Shown here: positions 11,221-19,875 of the stretch, one piece after another
Numbering within the stretch: the stretch's first letter is position 1
Layout of the letters: each line of letters begins with the position of its first letter
Assembly: GCF_030064165.1 (NCBI RefSeq)
Contig: NZ_CP125947.1
Coordinates: 2,604,001 to 2,668,000, forward strand
Reading direction: 5' to 3'
DNA from: Comamonas resistens
Lineage (GTDB): Bacteria; Pseudomonadota; Gammaproteobacteria; Burkholderiales; Burkholderiaceae_C
DNA length: 64,000 nt
Translations under genes and position numbers: made by a program
Notes under the pieces: model-generated
The model's database searches: none
What the model saw: only the letters and a program-made list of their open reading frames with translations
What the model was told of the DNA's origin: nothing

Positions 11221-11613
11221 ATGAGCACCAATCTGGACATCATCCGCGCGACCTACGAAGGCTCGCCCGAGGAAAACGGCAAGAATCTGCTGGCTGCACT
11301 GGCGCCCGACGCCCGGTGGACCGAGGCTGCGGGCTTTCCCTATGCCGGAACCTATGTCGGCCCGCAGCAGATCGTGGCCGGAGTGTTCCAGCGGCTCGCA
11401 AGCGAGTGGGACGGCTATGCCGCCAAGGTCCATACCTATCTGGCCGATGGCGACCGAGTGGCGGCCTTCGGGGTCTACTCGGGCACCTACCGCAAGACTG
11501 GCAAGTCCATGACGGCGAGCTTCGCCCATCTGTACCGGCTCCAGGACGGCAAGATCATGAGCATGGAGCAGTATGTGGACAGCCATAGCGTGCAGCAGGC
11601 GCTGCAGGCCTGA
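11221..11613 (+). CDS. NTF2/SnoaL-like protein
   Basis: The 130-residue product has the cone-shaped NTF2-like pattern: IIRATYEGSPEENGKNLL, a central DARWTEAAGFPYAGTYVGP and beta strands ending FAHLYRLQDGKIMSMEQYVD. Such proteins are small ligand-binding or isomerase-like folds, so a substrate cannot be assigned. It lies 17 bp after the MBL-fold gene and 12 bp before the next gene, so the four genes are probably co-transcribed. Confidence 0.8.
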   Translation: MSTNLDIIRATYEGSPEENGKNLLAALAPDARWTEAAGFPYAGTYVGPQQIVAGVFQRLASEWDGYAAKVHTYLADGDRVAAFGVYSGTYRKTGKSMTASFAHLYRLQDGKIMSMEQYVDSHSVQQALQA

Positions 11614-11625
11614 GCGCAGCCGGCC

Positions 11626-11874
11626 ATGAGCGATATCTGTGCACAGCTGCACCCCATCCTGCTGCTGATGCGGGCCGGGCAATGGAATGCCGCCCACGAT
11701 GCCGTGCAGCGCCATCAAGGCCTGCTCGCAGCTTGGCTGCATGGACTGCTGCATCTGCAAGAGGGCGATCTGGAGGATGCGGAGAACTGGTATGAGCGCG
11801 CCGGCCAGCGCTTCAGAAAGCGCGGCACGCTGGAGCAGGAGTTGGCGCGCTTCGAGGCGGCACTGGGTGCCTAG
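11626..11874 (+). CDS. Small helical (TPR-like) protein
   Basis: The 82 residues are all-helical by pattern: HPILLLMRAGQWNAAHDAVQ, LLHLQEGDLEDAENWYERAG. The last element is a recognisable TPR-type helix pair (GDLEDAxxWYxRA). It ends the dsbA-like operon. Probably cytoplasmic and a protein-binding accessory. Function unknown. Confidence 0.65.
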   Translation: MSDICAQLHPILLLMRAGQWNAAHDAVQRHQGLLAAWLHGLLHLQEGDLEDAENWYERAGQRFRKRGTLEQELARFEAALGA

Positions 11875-12371
11875 CCCGGCACATGATCCTCTTCTATAAA
11901 TTGGCCTCTCGCAAATACGATTCGACGCGAACTTGTCCTCTTCACGCAGATTTAACCAACATTGCGCAAACAGAAATGCCACTCATCAAGTGGCTTTTCG
12001 GTGCCAAGCGACGGTTCGGGATCGCCACAAATTGTGCATGTTGGATAAAAACGTACACAAGAAAAAATTTTGTCCAGAGGCATATACAATCAACTTAATC
12101 AATTGATTTCAAATGAAAAAGCTAGAACAGGCGATGGGAATCGAACCGATCAGGCTGGGGTTTATGGGGGTATATCGGGCTATATCTCCCTCTGAGAGGC
12201 AATATCACAATCCCCGCCGCGCCCCCTAAACTCCCCAGAAAACTCCCCTGAGGCTTCAATGCCCGCAGCGCGCTCTACTCTGTTTGCCCGTCGACGTGAG
12301 TTTAAGCAAAATCCAAGTCCAAAATCGCCCCAGATCAGCCATGGCGCCTCCTCTTTAGCAACGAACTACCG
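11875..12371. other. A+T-richer gap with a tRNA 3'-end-like fragment
   Basis: No gene is supported. On the minus strand, 12128-12148 reads GGTTCGATTCCCATCGCCTG, which matches the T arm and 3' acceptor strand of a beta-proteobacterial tRNA-Gly, but no upstream tRNA body follows. This is the kind of fragment left at integration sites. The sequence on either side is lower in G+C than the flanking genes. Confidence 0.35.
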
Positions 12372-12956
12372 TCAGTCTTTGAGTTGCGCGCCGAACATTC
12401 TGTTCCCGAGAAAACCTCGATCAAGAAGCCCAAGCTGACCGGCTATCTCTTGCCGAAGGCGCTCTGCAAGCTTGTTCTCCCCCTCTCTAGGCAAGGAGAA
12501 GAACGAAGAGGCGACATTTGCAGGCTCAAATAGAGCAAGCATCAATGCCTCCCCTCCTGTCTTAGTGACCAGCTCTACGCGATTGATGGGGAACTTCCCT
12601 TGCAGGATATATGACTGAACAGAGCCAAACATCTCTAAAGGATAGGAGCGCTGCTTTGGCCTAAAGAAAGCTGAAACCCTAGAAATGGTCACTTGACCAG
12701 CAGCTGCGTCTAAGGTGACTTCACGTCGGTGTGCAATCACCTTACCCCATAAAGATATCAATCCGAATCCACCGAACACTACCGATACGAAGAGATATTT
12801 GGTATCAAAAAATCCCAGCAACAAGCCGAAAACAATCATGCCAAAACTCAGATAGGCGGAGGAGAAAGATAGCTGGCTCTTGACAAGAATAGGATTTAAC
12901 AAGGTCATCACTGGCCTCCTCTGAGCTTTATCAATGGGTTTACGAAATATCATCAC
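12372..12956 (-). CDS. Membrane protein with PH-like C-terminal region
   Basis: The 194-residue product has two close membrane segments (about 32-50 and 53-70), then a beta-rich soluble part (VTLDAAAGQVTISRVSAFF, SYPLEMFGSVQSYIL). That two-TM plus beta layout resembles bacterial PH-like proteins. No family is recognised with certainty. The likely start may be the later MTLLNPIL Met (residue 17). It follows the zinc-ribbon membrane gene on the same strand, 24 bp downstream. Confidence 0.6.
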   Translation of the reverse strand: MMIFRKPIDKAQRRPVMTLLNPILVKSQLSFSSAYLSFGMIVFGLLLGFFDTKYLFVSVVFGGFGLISLWGKVIAHRREVTLDAAAGQVTISRVSAFFRPKQRSYPLEMFGSVQSYILQGKFPINRVELVTKTGGEALMLALFEPANVASSFFSLPREGENKLAERLRQEIAGQLGLLDRGFLGNRMFGAQLKD

Positions 12957-12980
12957 ACGGCAAATCTGACTCCGATTAAC

Positions 12981-13271
12981 TCAGTTTTTAGTGAAAAATA
13001 TAACCATTGAAAGAAAAATCACCAGAACCAAACCAATCGCGCCAAATCCCCGCCCGATCATTTGGTGCTTCTTTTTACAGTCTTGGCAGTAAAGGAAGGT
13101 CCCGCCCTTACTGTGATGGATAGGCCAGAGTTGTGCATGCCCTCCACATGCATAGCAGCTCAGCTCTCGATTTCTTCTGCCGCCTCGTACATCCCTGAAA
13201 ACATGAAAAATCAAAAGCAACACAATGATTAGAATCAGAATTAACGCAAATATAAAAAATGGGTTAATCAT
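12981..13271 (-). CDS. Two-TM zinc-ribbon membrane protein
   Basis: This 96-residue protein has a hydrophobic N-terminal helix (ALILILIIVLLLIFHVF), a small loop with two CxxC knuckles (CYAC and CQDC) that looks like a zinc ribbon, and a C-terminal membrane helix. It is probably co-transcribed with the PH-like membrane gene just downstream. Function unknown. Confidence 0.6.
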   Translation of the reverse strand: MINPFFIFALILILIIVLLLIFHVFRDVRGGRRNRELSCYACGGHAQLWPIHHSKGGTFLYCQDCKKKHQMIGRGFGAIGLVLVIFLSMVIFFTKN

Positions 13272-13492
13272 CGAAATCTATTTCTTAGTGATTTAGCGAC
13301 AGGAAAAGCGCTTGAACAGGGTAAGGTACTTGCTGCAAAACATCACCTCAGAGGCATTGCAATAGAGACATAGCTATTCCTGCATATTTGGCAATCATTG
13401 TGGTGTTCGTTAGTAACCAAAGTCAACAACCTAACAGCAGCAATTGCTCAACCCCAAACAACCGCCTCTTCCCGTCAGCATGGAACAACGAC

Positions 13493-14002
13493 CTACAGCT
13501 CATGGCTGTAAACGATAAACCCGGCATGCCTGGCTAACTTGTCGTAGAGCGCGCGGCCGGCTTCATTGGTTGATTGGGTTTGCCAGTAGACCCGACTCGC
13601 GCCGACCAGCGTGGCTTGCTCGTAGACCTTGTGAATGAGGGCCTTGCCAATACCGAGCTTGCGCCGTGTGGGGGCCGTGAACAGATCCTGCAGGTAGCAG
13701 ACCGGGCCAAGCCTGGTGGTGCTGCGGTGAAACAGGTAATGGGTCAGGCCGACCACTTCCCCGCCATGCTCCGCAACCAACGCAAATACAGGCTCGACGG
13801 GGTTGAAGAAGCGTTCCCAGGTTGCCTGGGTGATTTCTTTGGGCAGCGCGGTAGCCCCTGCCCGTCCGTAGAAAGCGTTGTAGCCGTCCCAGAGCGAGAG
13901 CCACTGATCAAAATCATCGGGTTTAATGGCTCTTACCACGACACCCGCTACAGCGGTATTTTCAGGCATAGGACAGACTTTCTTGGTTGGCACCACGGGC
14001 AA
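13493..14002 (-). CDS. GNAT-family N-acetyltransferase
   Basis: The 169-residue product is a complete GNAT fold: VVRAIKPDDFDQWLSLW at the N-terminus, the acetyl-CoA loop TRRKLGIGKALIHKVY (R/Q-x-x-G-x-A type), and a C-terminal NEAGRALYDKLARHAGF helix-strand pair. Substrate unknown. The true start is probably the internal Met at MPENTAVAG (residue 12, position 13969). Confidence 0.85.
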   Translation of the reverse strand: MPVVPTKKVCPMPENTAVAGVVVRAIKPDDFDQWLSLWDGYNAFYGRAGATALPKEITQATWERFFNPVEPVFALVAEHGGEVVGLTHYLFHRSTTRLGPVCYLQDLFTAPTRRKLGIGKALIHKVYEQATLVGASRVYWQTQSTNEAGRALYDKLARHAGFIVYSHEL

Positions 14003-14179
14003 ATGGACGGCTTTCGATCAAGTGTAAGGTCTGCTTATCACCAGCTCTGCGCACTCGCGACGGCAGCGCCGTTTATCTGCGCAAGCAATGCGGTAGGCCT
14101 AGCTCACCGCCCTACTCTTATTGCCGCTGACACCCCATTGCGTTAGCCTGCGTGCTCCACTATTGCTCAGGAGCCTGCC

Positions 14180-14860
14180 ATGTCCCGTCGTTTGGTTCTT
14201 TCTGCCAGCACCGCCGTTGCGGCTGCCGCACTGATTGTGGGTTGCGGCGCCATGGGCGCGTCGGGCGGCAACCCCATGAGCTTCTTTATCACCAGCACCA
14301 ACCCCGGCAAGGGCGGCGACCTGGGCGGGCTGGCCGGGGCCGACCGCTACTGCCAGTCGCTGGCCGCCAGCGTGGGCGCAGGCAACAAGACCTGGCGCGC
14401 CTACCTGAGCAATGCTGCGCTGAATGGACAACCGGCCGTCAATGCGCGCGATCGCATCGGCAACGGGCCGTGGCGCAATGCCAAGGGCGTGGTCATTGCC
14501 ACCAGCGTGGCCGACCTGCACAGCGCCAATGCCAAGGTCGGCAAGGACACCTCGCTGACCGAAAAAGGCGAAGTCGTCTCGGGCTTTGGCGATGAGGTCA
14601 ACCGCCACGACATCCTGACCGGCTCGCGCCCTGACGGCACCCTGGCCGTGCCCGAGCCCGGCAAAGACACCACCTGCGGCAACTGGACGAAGAGCGACGG
14701 CGGCTCTGCCATCGTGGGCCACCACGACCACAAGGGCACCAACCCCGACCCTGTGGCCAATGCCTCCTGGAACTCGTCGCACGGCACGCGCGGCTGCAGC
14801 ATCGAGCAGCTCCAGCAAAGCGGCAGCGCCGGGCTGATGTACTGCTTTGCGACCAACTGA
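14180..14860 (+). CDS. Lipoprotein with a lectin/endostatin-like domain
   Basis: This starts with a signal peptide and lipobox (ALIVG-C at about residue 22), so it should be an envelope lipoprotein of 226 residues. The body has the conserved pattern FFITSTNPGKGGDLGGLAGADRYCQSL and TWRAYLSNAA, with Cys residues spaced for disulfides (CQSL, CGNW, CSIEQ, CFATN). I associate this with a family of secreted proteins similar to the C-type-lectin-like endostatin fold. Role unknown. Confidence 0.7.
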   Translation: MSRRLVLSASTAVAAAALIVGCGAMGASGGNPMSFFITSTNPGKGGDLGGLAGADRYCQSLAASVGAGNKTWRAYLSNAALNGQPAVNARDRIGNGPWRNAKGVVIATSVADLHSANAKVGKDTSLTEKGEVVSGFGDEVNRHDILTGSRPDGTLAVPEPGKDTTCGNWTKSDGGSAIVGHHDHKGTNPDPVANASWNSSHGTRGCSIEQLQQSGSAGLMYCFATN

Positions 14861-15053
14861 GCTGGATGAAAGCCCGGGCTTCGGCCTCCACTCAGTAGCA
14901 CCCTTGCTGTCGATTGAAAAATAGACTTGACCTAACGATTGCACGCAGGGGAACTAAAAAACCTTCCAGCTAGTTGAAAACGACAAGGGCGCCCACAGAG
15001 GGGTGAATCGCCCCGGGTTTTAAGGAGGTTCAACACTCTGAGAGGATTGAGCC

Positions 15054-15377
15054 ATGAGCAAGTCGAACAAGTTCTCACCCGAGGTGCGTGAGCGGGCGGT
15101 GAGGATGGTGCAGGAGCACCGGGGGGAGTACCCGTCGCTGTGGGCGGCCATCGAGTCCATCGCGCCGAAGATTGGATGCGTGCCGCAGACGCTGCACGAA
15201 TGGGTCAAACGCGTCGAGGTCGACACTGGCGTGCGTGAAGGCATCACGACCAGTGAGGCCCAGCGGATGAAGGAGCTGGAGCGCGAGGTCAAGGAGCTGC
15301 GCCGGGCCAACGAGATATTGAAGCTGGCCAGCGCGTTTTTCGCCCAGGCGGAGCTCGACCGCCGGCTCAAGTCCTGA
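15054..15377 (+). CDS. IS3-family transposase OrfA
   Basis: The 107-residue protein has an HTH of the IS3 OrfA type ([27 protein letters not shown]) and a C-terminal leucine-zipper-like stretch ([19 protein letters not shown]). It is made alone or fused to OrfB through a minus-one frameshift, as usual for IS3 elements. Its end overlaps the beginning of the OrfB frame. Confidence 0.9.
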   Translation: MSKSNKFSPEVRERAVRMVQEHRGEYPSLWAAIESIAPKIGCVPQTLHEWVKRVEVDTGVREGITTSEAQRMKELEREVKELRRANEILKLASAFFAQAELDRRLKS

Positions 15378-15433
15378 AGGATTTCATCGACAAGCATCGC
15401 GATGCCTTCGGGGTCGAGCCGCTCTGCAAGGTC

Positions 15434-16273
15434 TTGCAGGTCGCCCCGTCGGCATATCGAAGGCATGCGGCGCTGCTGCGTGAGCCTCACAAACGCTGCA
15501 TCCGGGCTCAGCGCGATGATGTGCTGGTCCCGGAGATTCAGCGCGTCTGGCAGGCCAACATGCAGGTCTACGGCGCCGACAAGGTGTGGCGGCCACTGAC
15601 TCGCGAAGGCGTGACCGTGGCCCGCTGCACGGTCGAGCGATTGATGCGCCGGCTGGGCCTGCGCGGCAAGGTCGTGCGCACCACGATTGGCGATGCCAGG
15701 GCGCCATGTCCGCTGGACCGAGTGAATCGGCAGTTCCGTGCCGAGCGGCCGAACCAGTTGTGGGTCAGCGATTTCACGTACGTCTCGACCTGGCAGGGCT
15801 GGCTGTACGTGGCCTTCGTCATCGATGTGTTTGCTAGGCGCATCGTCGGCTGGCGAGTGAGCAGTTCGATGCGAACGGACTTCGTACTCGACGCGCTGGA
15901 GCAGGCTCTATATGCCCGGCAGCCGGAGCGCGATGGAAGCCTTGTTTGTCATTCGGACAGAGGGTCACAGTACGTCAGCATTCGCTACACCGAACGACTG
16001 GCAGAAGCCGGCATCGAGCCGTCTGTGGGCAGCAAGGGCGACAGCTATGACAACGCCCTGGCCGAGACCATCAACGGCCTCTACAAGGCCGAGCTGATTC
16101 ACCGCCGAGCGCCATGGAAAACCAAGGAGGCCGTGGAGTTCGCAACGCTCGAATGGGTGTCGTGGTTCAACCACCATCGCCTGCTCGAACCCATCGGGTA
16201 TATCCCGCCTGCAGAGGCTGAGGCAAACTACTATCGGCAACTCGCCAGTCAGAACACCGAGGTGGTGGCCTGA
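15434..16273 (+). CDS. IS3-family transposase OrfB (DDE integrase core)
   Basis: About 280 residues of an rve-type DDE catalytic core: NQLWVSDFTYV (first Asp), VCHSDRGSQY (second Asp) and YDNALAETINGLYKAELI (Glu). The first usable ATG is at 15434, but the frame is open upstream to near 15350 (continuing FIDKHRDAFGVEPL), as expected for an OrfAB fusion. Confidence 0.9.
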   Translation: MQVAPSAYRRHAALLREPHKRCIRAQRDDVLVPEIQRVWQANMQVYGADKVWRPLTREGVTVARCTVERLMRRLGLRGKVVRTTIGDARAPCPLDRVNRQFRAERPNQLWVSDFTYVSTWQGWLYVAFVIDVFARRIVGWRVSSSMRTDFVLDALEQALYARQPERDGSLVCHSDRGSQYVSIRYTERLAEAGIEPSVGSKGDSYDNALAETINGLYKAELIHRRAPWKTKEAVEFATLEWVSWFNHHRLLEPIGYIPPAEAEANYYRQLASQNTEVVA

Positions 16274-16310
16274 CTTAAACCAAACAGCCTCCGCGAATCC
16301 CGGGGCGATT

Positions 16311-16991
16311 CACGCTAACGTGCTGCGTGACATTCGCAACTTGTTGCCGCAGTTGCCTGATGGAGGTGTCCTCAATTTTGAGGAGCCCCCCCTTACTGAC
16401 GAGCAAAACGGTCAAACCTACCCCGCTTACCGCCTGACCCGCGACGGCTTTACGCTGCTGGCCATGGGCTTTACGGGCAAGAAGGCGCTGGCTTTCAAGC
16501 TGGCCTATATCGACGCCTTTAACCGCATGGAAGCCGCGCTGCACCAGCCGGCAGACTCGCAACGCATGGAGCTGGCCTTTTCTCTGGCCGCAGAGGCCGC
16601 GGCGCAGGTGCACCGCACGGTGTTCAATGCGGTGATGGAAGGTGACGCAGACGAGTGGCAGCACAGCCGCTACCTGCTGAATCTGAACTACGACAGCCAG
16701 GGCCGCCCCACCCTGCCCCATGCCCAGGCGATCGCCTCCGACCAGATGGTGGTGTCCTTCAACAGCCTGCCGCAGCGCATTGCCGACGGCGAGATCATGA
16801 GCGCGACCGATGCGCAGCTGGCCACGCTGGCAACGGCCTGCACCCAGCGGCTGACCCAGCGCGCCCAGCACCGCGAAAAGCAGGTAACGCTGCCGGTGTA
16901 CCCTGGCCAGCGCCCCTCGCAAGCTTCGGCCCTGTCAGCCAAGCAGCCGCCCGCGCCCGATGACGGCCTGCTGCGCATGACGTTCCGATAA
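16311..16991 (+). pseudogene. Rha-family phage regulatory protein, 5'-truncated by the IS
   Basis: Reading directly out of the IS right end gives ANVLRDIRNLLPQLPDGG, the conserved core of the Rha domain (HxxVLRDIRNL), followed by PPLTDEQNGQTYPAYRLTRDGFTLL and FTGKKALAFKLAYIDAFN. The N-terminal beginning of the Rha domain is missing. A GTG at 16320 could initiate a truncated product. Rha proteins come from lambdoid and related prophages, so this marks a phage remnant. The C-terminal half has no recognised domain. Confidence 0.8.
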
Positions 16992-17008
16992 GCCGCTTTT
17001 GATATGCC

Positions 17009-17033
17009 AAAGCCCCCTCTGAGGGGCTTTTGT
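17009..17033. terminator. Bidirectional intrinsic terminator
   Basis: Stem AGCCCC-TCTGA-GGGGCT with A and T runs outside, between the Rha remnant and the convergent membrane-protein gene at 17034. Confidence 0.75.
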
Positions 17034-17459
17034 TCAGTCCTCTTGGGTGGAGGGCCAGAACAACTCTCGCACTTCGGGAGAGTAGTACGGCAAGGCAAGC
17101 ACCGCACCAAAGAGTGCGCAGCCCAAGGTCGATGTCGCGTTCCCCAGGCCGGACAGCACAATCGGCGGGCTGAAACAGGCGACGACTACGGTCGCCACAG
17201 AAGACCACAGGGTAAACCGAGGCGCCCATGCTCTGAACCGCAGCAGCCCGTAAAAGGAAATGAGGCCGAGCACCACGAGCACCGAAAACGCCAGCAGGAA
17301 AAGCCAGTCCATGGGGCCGACCTCCGACTGCATCAGAAGACTCTGAGAAAGATCGGTCAGCTCACGGGGCACCAGATCAAAGCCATATTCCGCCAGCATT
17401 CCGAGTATGGGGATGCTCAATGAAGCAATCACCAATGCGCGATACGTCGATTTACCCAT
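17034..17459 (-). CDS. Four-TM membrane protein of unknown function
   Basis: The 141-residue product has about four hydrophobic helices (VIASLSIPILGMLAEYGF, LFLLAFSVLVVLGLISFYGL, LWSSVATVVVACFS, LGCALFGAVLALPYY). No motif links it to a known family. Confidence 0.55.
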   Translation of the reverse strand: MGKSTYRALVIASLSIPILGMLAEYGFDLVPRELTDLSQSLLMQSEVGPMDWLFLLAFSVLVVLGLISFYGLLRFRAWAPRFTLWSSVATVVVACFSPPIVLSGLGNATSTLGCALFGAVLALPYYSPEVRELFWPSTQED

Positions 17460-17612
17460 GCCCTCTCCAAGTTGCTATTGGCGAATCGTACTACCGCCCC
17501 ACGCGCTGATAGCGATTTGCCCCACGGATGAGAAAGCGCCCCGGCAAGACGCCGGCAAGCACCCGATAGGCGCGGCATCACACCTGTCGCATGACATTCA
17601 GGTAGTCTGCTG

Positions 17613-17659
17613 TTGATCGCTGCCAGTGCGAGATGGATTGGGGCTTGAGGCAGTTTTTG
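17613..17659 (+). repeat. Dispersed intergenic repeat, copy A
   Basis: TTGATCGCTGCCAGTGCGAG... aligns with copies at 18281 and 19701. The pattern TTGATAGCT-CCAGCG-TTGATGGATAAG-GGC-TTTTGA is one I associate with Comamonadaceae intergenic regions. This is the most diverged of the three. Confidence 0.55.
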
Positions 17660-17675
17660 CTTGCATTTCAAGCCT

Positions 17676-17689
17676 TTGATCTTCATCAA
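17676..17689. promoter_or_regulatory. FNR/Anr-type box upstream of usp1
   Basis: TTGATCTTCATCAA is a perfect match to the FNR/Anr consensus TTGAT-N4-ATCAA. It lies about 115 bp upstream of the first usp start, a sensible distance for an oxygen-regulated promoter. UspA-type genes are known members of Anr regulons in other proteobacteria; here the control is inferred. Confidence 0.55.
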
Positions 17690-17803
17690 GAGACTGTCTG
17701 AATACTCACTTCGGGGTGTTGCATTAGCCGCCCCGGAGTGTGAGCATGGATGCGGTAATCGTTCGGATTGATTGGCAACCGCTGACGCGCAAGGAGGCTG
17801 AAA

Positions 17804-18259
17804 ATGTTCAAGCACATCTTGATTCCTACGGACGGCTCGAAGCTCTCCGAAGCCGCGCTGCGCGCGGGCATGCAACTGGCCAGGGAGCAAGGCTCTGCGG
17901 TGACGGTGCTGTATGTGATACCGGACTATGCCGCCATGATCTACGGTGCCGAGGTGCTGACGGCGTACAACGCCAGCGAGCTTGACAAGAGCGCCCAGGA
18001 GGAAGCCGACAAGGTGCTGCAGATTGCAGTCGACATTGCCAAAACCGAGGGCGTGGTGTGCAAGACCGAGCGGGTGATGAATATCTCGATCAATCAGGCC
18101 GTCATCAAGCAAGCCAAGGACAGCGGCTGCGATCTGATCGTCATGGCATCGCACGGCCGCAAGGGCATTGCCGGCATTCTGCTGGGCAGCGAGACCCAGC
18201 GCGTGCTTGTGAACAGCAGCATTCCAGTGCTGGTGCATAGGCCGACTGTGAAAGGCTGA
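17804..18259 (+). CDS. UspA-family universal stress protein
   Basis: The 151-residue single-domain Usp has the N-terminal MFKHILIPTDGS strand and the C-terminal nucleotide-loop-like MASHGRKGIAGILLGSETQRV, ending IPVLVHRP. It is probably a dimeric, ATP-binding-type Usp in the cytoplasm. AAGGAGG precedes the start. About 65% of residues are shared with the second copy at 19876, and the convergent cidAB fusion lies between, so the pair probably arose by duplication. Confidence 0.9.
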   Translation: MFKHILIPTDGSKLSEAALRAGMQLAREQGSAVTVLYVIPDYAAMIYGAEVLTAYNASELDKSAQEEADKVLQIAVDIAKTEGVVCKTERVMNISINQAVIKQAKDSGCDLIVMASHGRKGIAGILLGSETQRVLVNSSIPVLVHRPTVKG

Positions 18260-18280
18260 CCCAGAGCTGCGTCACAACTT

Positions 18281-18327
18281 TTGATAGCTGCCAGCGCTTG
18301 ATGGATAAGCGATAGAGGCAATTTTGA
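18281..18327 (+). repeat. Dispersed intergenic repeat, copy B
   Basis: TTGATAGCTGCCAGCGCTTG is the best match to the family consensus, directly after the first usp gene and before the cidAB terminator. Confidence 0.6.
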
Positions 18328-18331
18328 TCTC

Positions 18332-18368
18332 AAAAAAAACTCTCCAGTTCCATCCAGGGCCTGGAGAG
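18332..18368 (-). terminator. Intrinsic terminator of the cidAB fusion gene
   Basis: Stem CTCTCCAG / CTGGAGAG, followed on the minus strand by a run of eight Ts. It lies 29 bp beyond the cidAB stop codon. Confidence 0.85.
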
Positions 18369-18396
18369 CTCTCACGGCAGCGGAGCAGCACCCCGC

Positions 18397-19488
18397 TTAG
18401 AACCAGCGGGCTATCAGCGGCATGAGCAGCGCCACAAGCAGCACCTGCAGGCTGAGGGCCAGGCCGGCATAGGCACCGGCATCCGCATTGACCTGCAGCG
18501 CGCGCGCCGCACCGATGCCGTGCGAGACGGTGCCGAGGGCAAAGCCGCGCGCCACCCAGTCAGTGTCGGTAGTGCCGATTCTCAGCAGCTTGAATAGCGC
18601 GCCTGCGGACAGTGCACCGATCAGGCCGGCCAGCACCGCAAACACGGCGGCCAGCGCCGGAACGCCGCCTATTTTTTCTGCCACGCCCATGGCTACAGGG
18701 GCAGTCACGGACTTGGGTGCCAGGGAGCGCAGCACTTCCTCGGGCAGCCCCACGGCCCAGCCCAGGGTGACGGCAACGATGGCGGCCGTAGCGCCCCCGG
18801 CCAGCGCGGCGATCAGCAGCCGGGCCCATTTGCGCTTGAGCTCTTCGCGCCGCTGCCATAGCGGAAAGCCCAGAGCCACGACGGCGGGGCCCAGCAGAAA
18901 GTGAATGAACTGCGCCCCGGCGAAGTAGGTTTGATAGGGGATCTGCGTGAGCATCAGCACGGTGCCCAGTACCACGATGGACCAGAGCACCGGGTTGGCC
19001 CATGGCGCCTGCCCGGTGCGGCTATAGACCCCATGGGCCAGCACGTAGACCGCCAACGTGGCCGTGAGCCCGAACAGCGGCGCCGAGGAAAGATAGACCC
19101 AGAGCTGTACAAAATCAGGCATCGGCGCCCCCTCCTGACGGGTGTCTGCGGATTCGTTCAGAAGGAAGCGCGCCAGCAGCACGGTGACGATCATGCCCAC
19201 CCAGGTGGAGATTGCGATGACCAGAAGCAGCTTGAACCCGTAGTCGCGCAACAGACTCAGGTGCGTGATGACGCCCACGCCCACCGGCACAAACAGCAAG
19301 GACAGATGGGAGAGCAGATAGCTGGCGGCGGCCTGCACCGGCTCCCGCACCAAGGTAAAGCGCATGGACAGCACCAGCAGCAGCATGCCGATGACCGGGC
19401 CGGGGAACGGTAGTCTGAGCAGCCGTCCCAGCGCCTCCCCGGTCAGCTGCAGCACCAGGAGCCACGTTATTCCTTGCAACGCTTGCAT
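18397..19488 (-). CDS. Fused CidA-CidB (LrgA-LrgB) type membrane protein
   Basis: This 363-residue protein joins two domains that are usually separate. Residues 1-115 are CidA/LrgA-like (four membrane helices, motif LPFPGPVIGMLLL). Residues 130-363 are CidB/LrgB-like (LSSAPLFGLTATLAVYVLA, PKSVTAPVAMGVAEKIGG, ALGTVSHGIGAARAL). Family members are holin-like or organic-acid export modulators linked to murein turnover and, in some bacteria, pyruvate. The gene is flanked by two usp genes, hinting at a stress or low-oxygen role (inference). Confidence 0.88.
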   Translation of the reverse strand: MQALQGITWLLVLQLTGEALGRLLRLPFPGPVIGMLLLVLSMRFTLVREPVQAAASYLLSHLSLLFVPVGVGVITHLSLLRDYGFKLLLVIAISTWVGMIVTVLLARFLLNESADTRQEGAPMPDFVQLWVYLSSAPLFGLTATLAVYVLAHGVYSRTGQAPWANPVLWSIVVLGTVLMLTQIPYQTYFAGAQFIHFLLGPAVVALGFPLWQRREELKRKWARLLIAALAGGATAAIVAVTLGWAVGLPEEVLRSLAPKSVTAPVAMGVAEKIGGVPALAAVFAVLAGLIGALSAGALFKLLRIGTTDTDWVARGFALGTVSHGIGAARALQVNADAGAYAGLALSLQVLLVALLMPLIARWF

Positions 19489-19875
19489 TCGAGATCGCCT
19501 TTCTGTCCAAACCAGGCCCCATCAGGCAGGGGCTGCTGAGTCTTCTTGAAGAGCAATGATGCCCGAACAGGCTCGATGATCAGGCTTGCACCGCCTGAAC
19601 AGGCAGCAGACGCCGTATCCCTGCTTGTCAGGCCATAACTCAACGGAAGGCCACACACACACGCAACTGCCTCGCTTACGCTGGGAAACTAGCTCATCTT
19701 TTGCTAGCTTTCAGCGATTGATGGATAAGGGGTAAAGGCTGTTTTGACCTGTGCAAGAGGTTTCTGACGTTCATCCCACTCCGAAGCAATGTGGGTGAAG
19801 GGGTGTTGCATTCAATGCGCCAGAGTGTGACCATGACACAGCGCTTGATTTGTTTCATCGCACAGGGGGCCAGAT
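19489..19875. other. Intergenic region upstream of usp2
   Basis: No gene is supported; a 63-codon minus frame has no ribosome-binding site. It holds the third dispersed repeat (19701-19747), a weak FNR-like TTGAC-N4-GCAAG (19744-19757), and a GGTGTTGCATT...GAGTGTGA block shared with the usp1 upstream region. Confidence 0.45.
19701..19747 (+). repeat. Dispersed intergenic repeat, copy C
   Basis: TTGCTAGCTTTCAGCGATTG..., same orientation as copies A and B, about 130 bp before the second usp gene. Confidence 0.55.

Larger units (their letters stand above)
15003..16309 (+). mobile_element. IS3-family insertion sequence (about 1.3 kb)
   Basis: Terminal inverted repeats TGAATCGCCCCGGG are seen at the left end (15003) and in reverse at the right end (to 16309), with imperfect matching further in. 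Inside are overlapping orfA and orfB of an IS3-family transposase. I could not find a 3-4 bp target duplication outside the repeats, so the flanks have probably been rearranged since insertion. The element abuts a Rha-type phage gene fragment on its right. Confidence 0.85.
17460..17803. other. Intergenic region upstream of usp1
   Basis: No gene. It contains one copy of a dispersed intergenic repeat (17613-17659), an FNR/Anr-type box (17676-17689), and a block (GGTGTTGCATT...GAGTGTGA) that recurs in front of the second usp gene, so it is probably regulatory. Confidence 0.5.
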
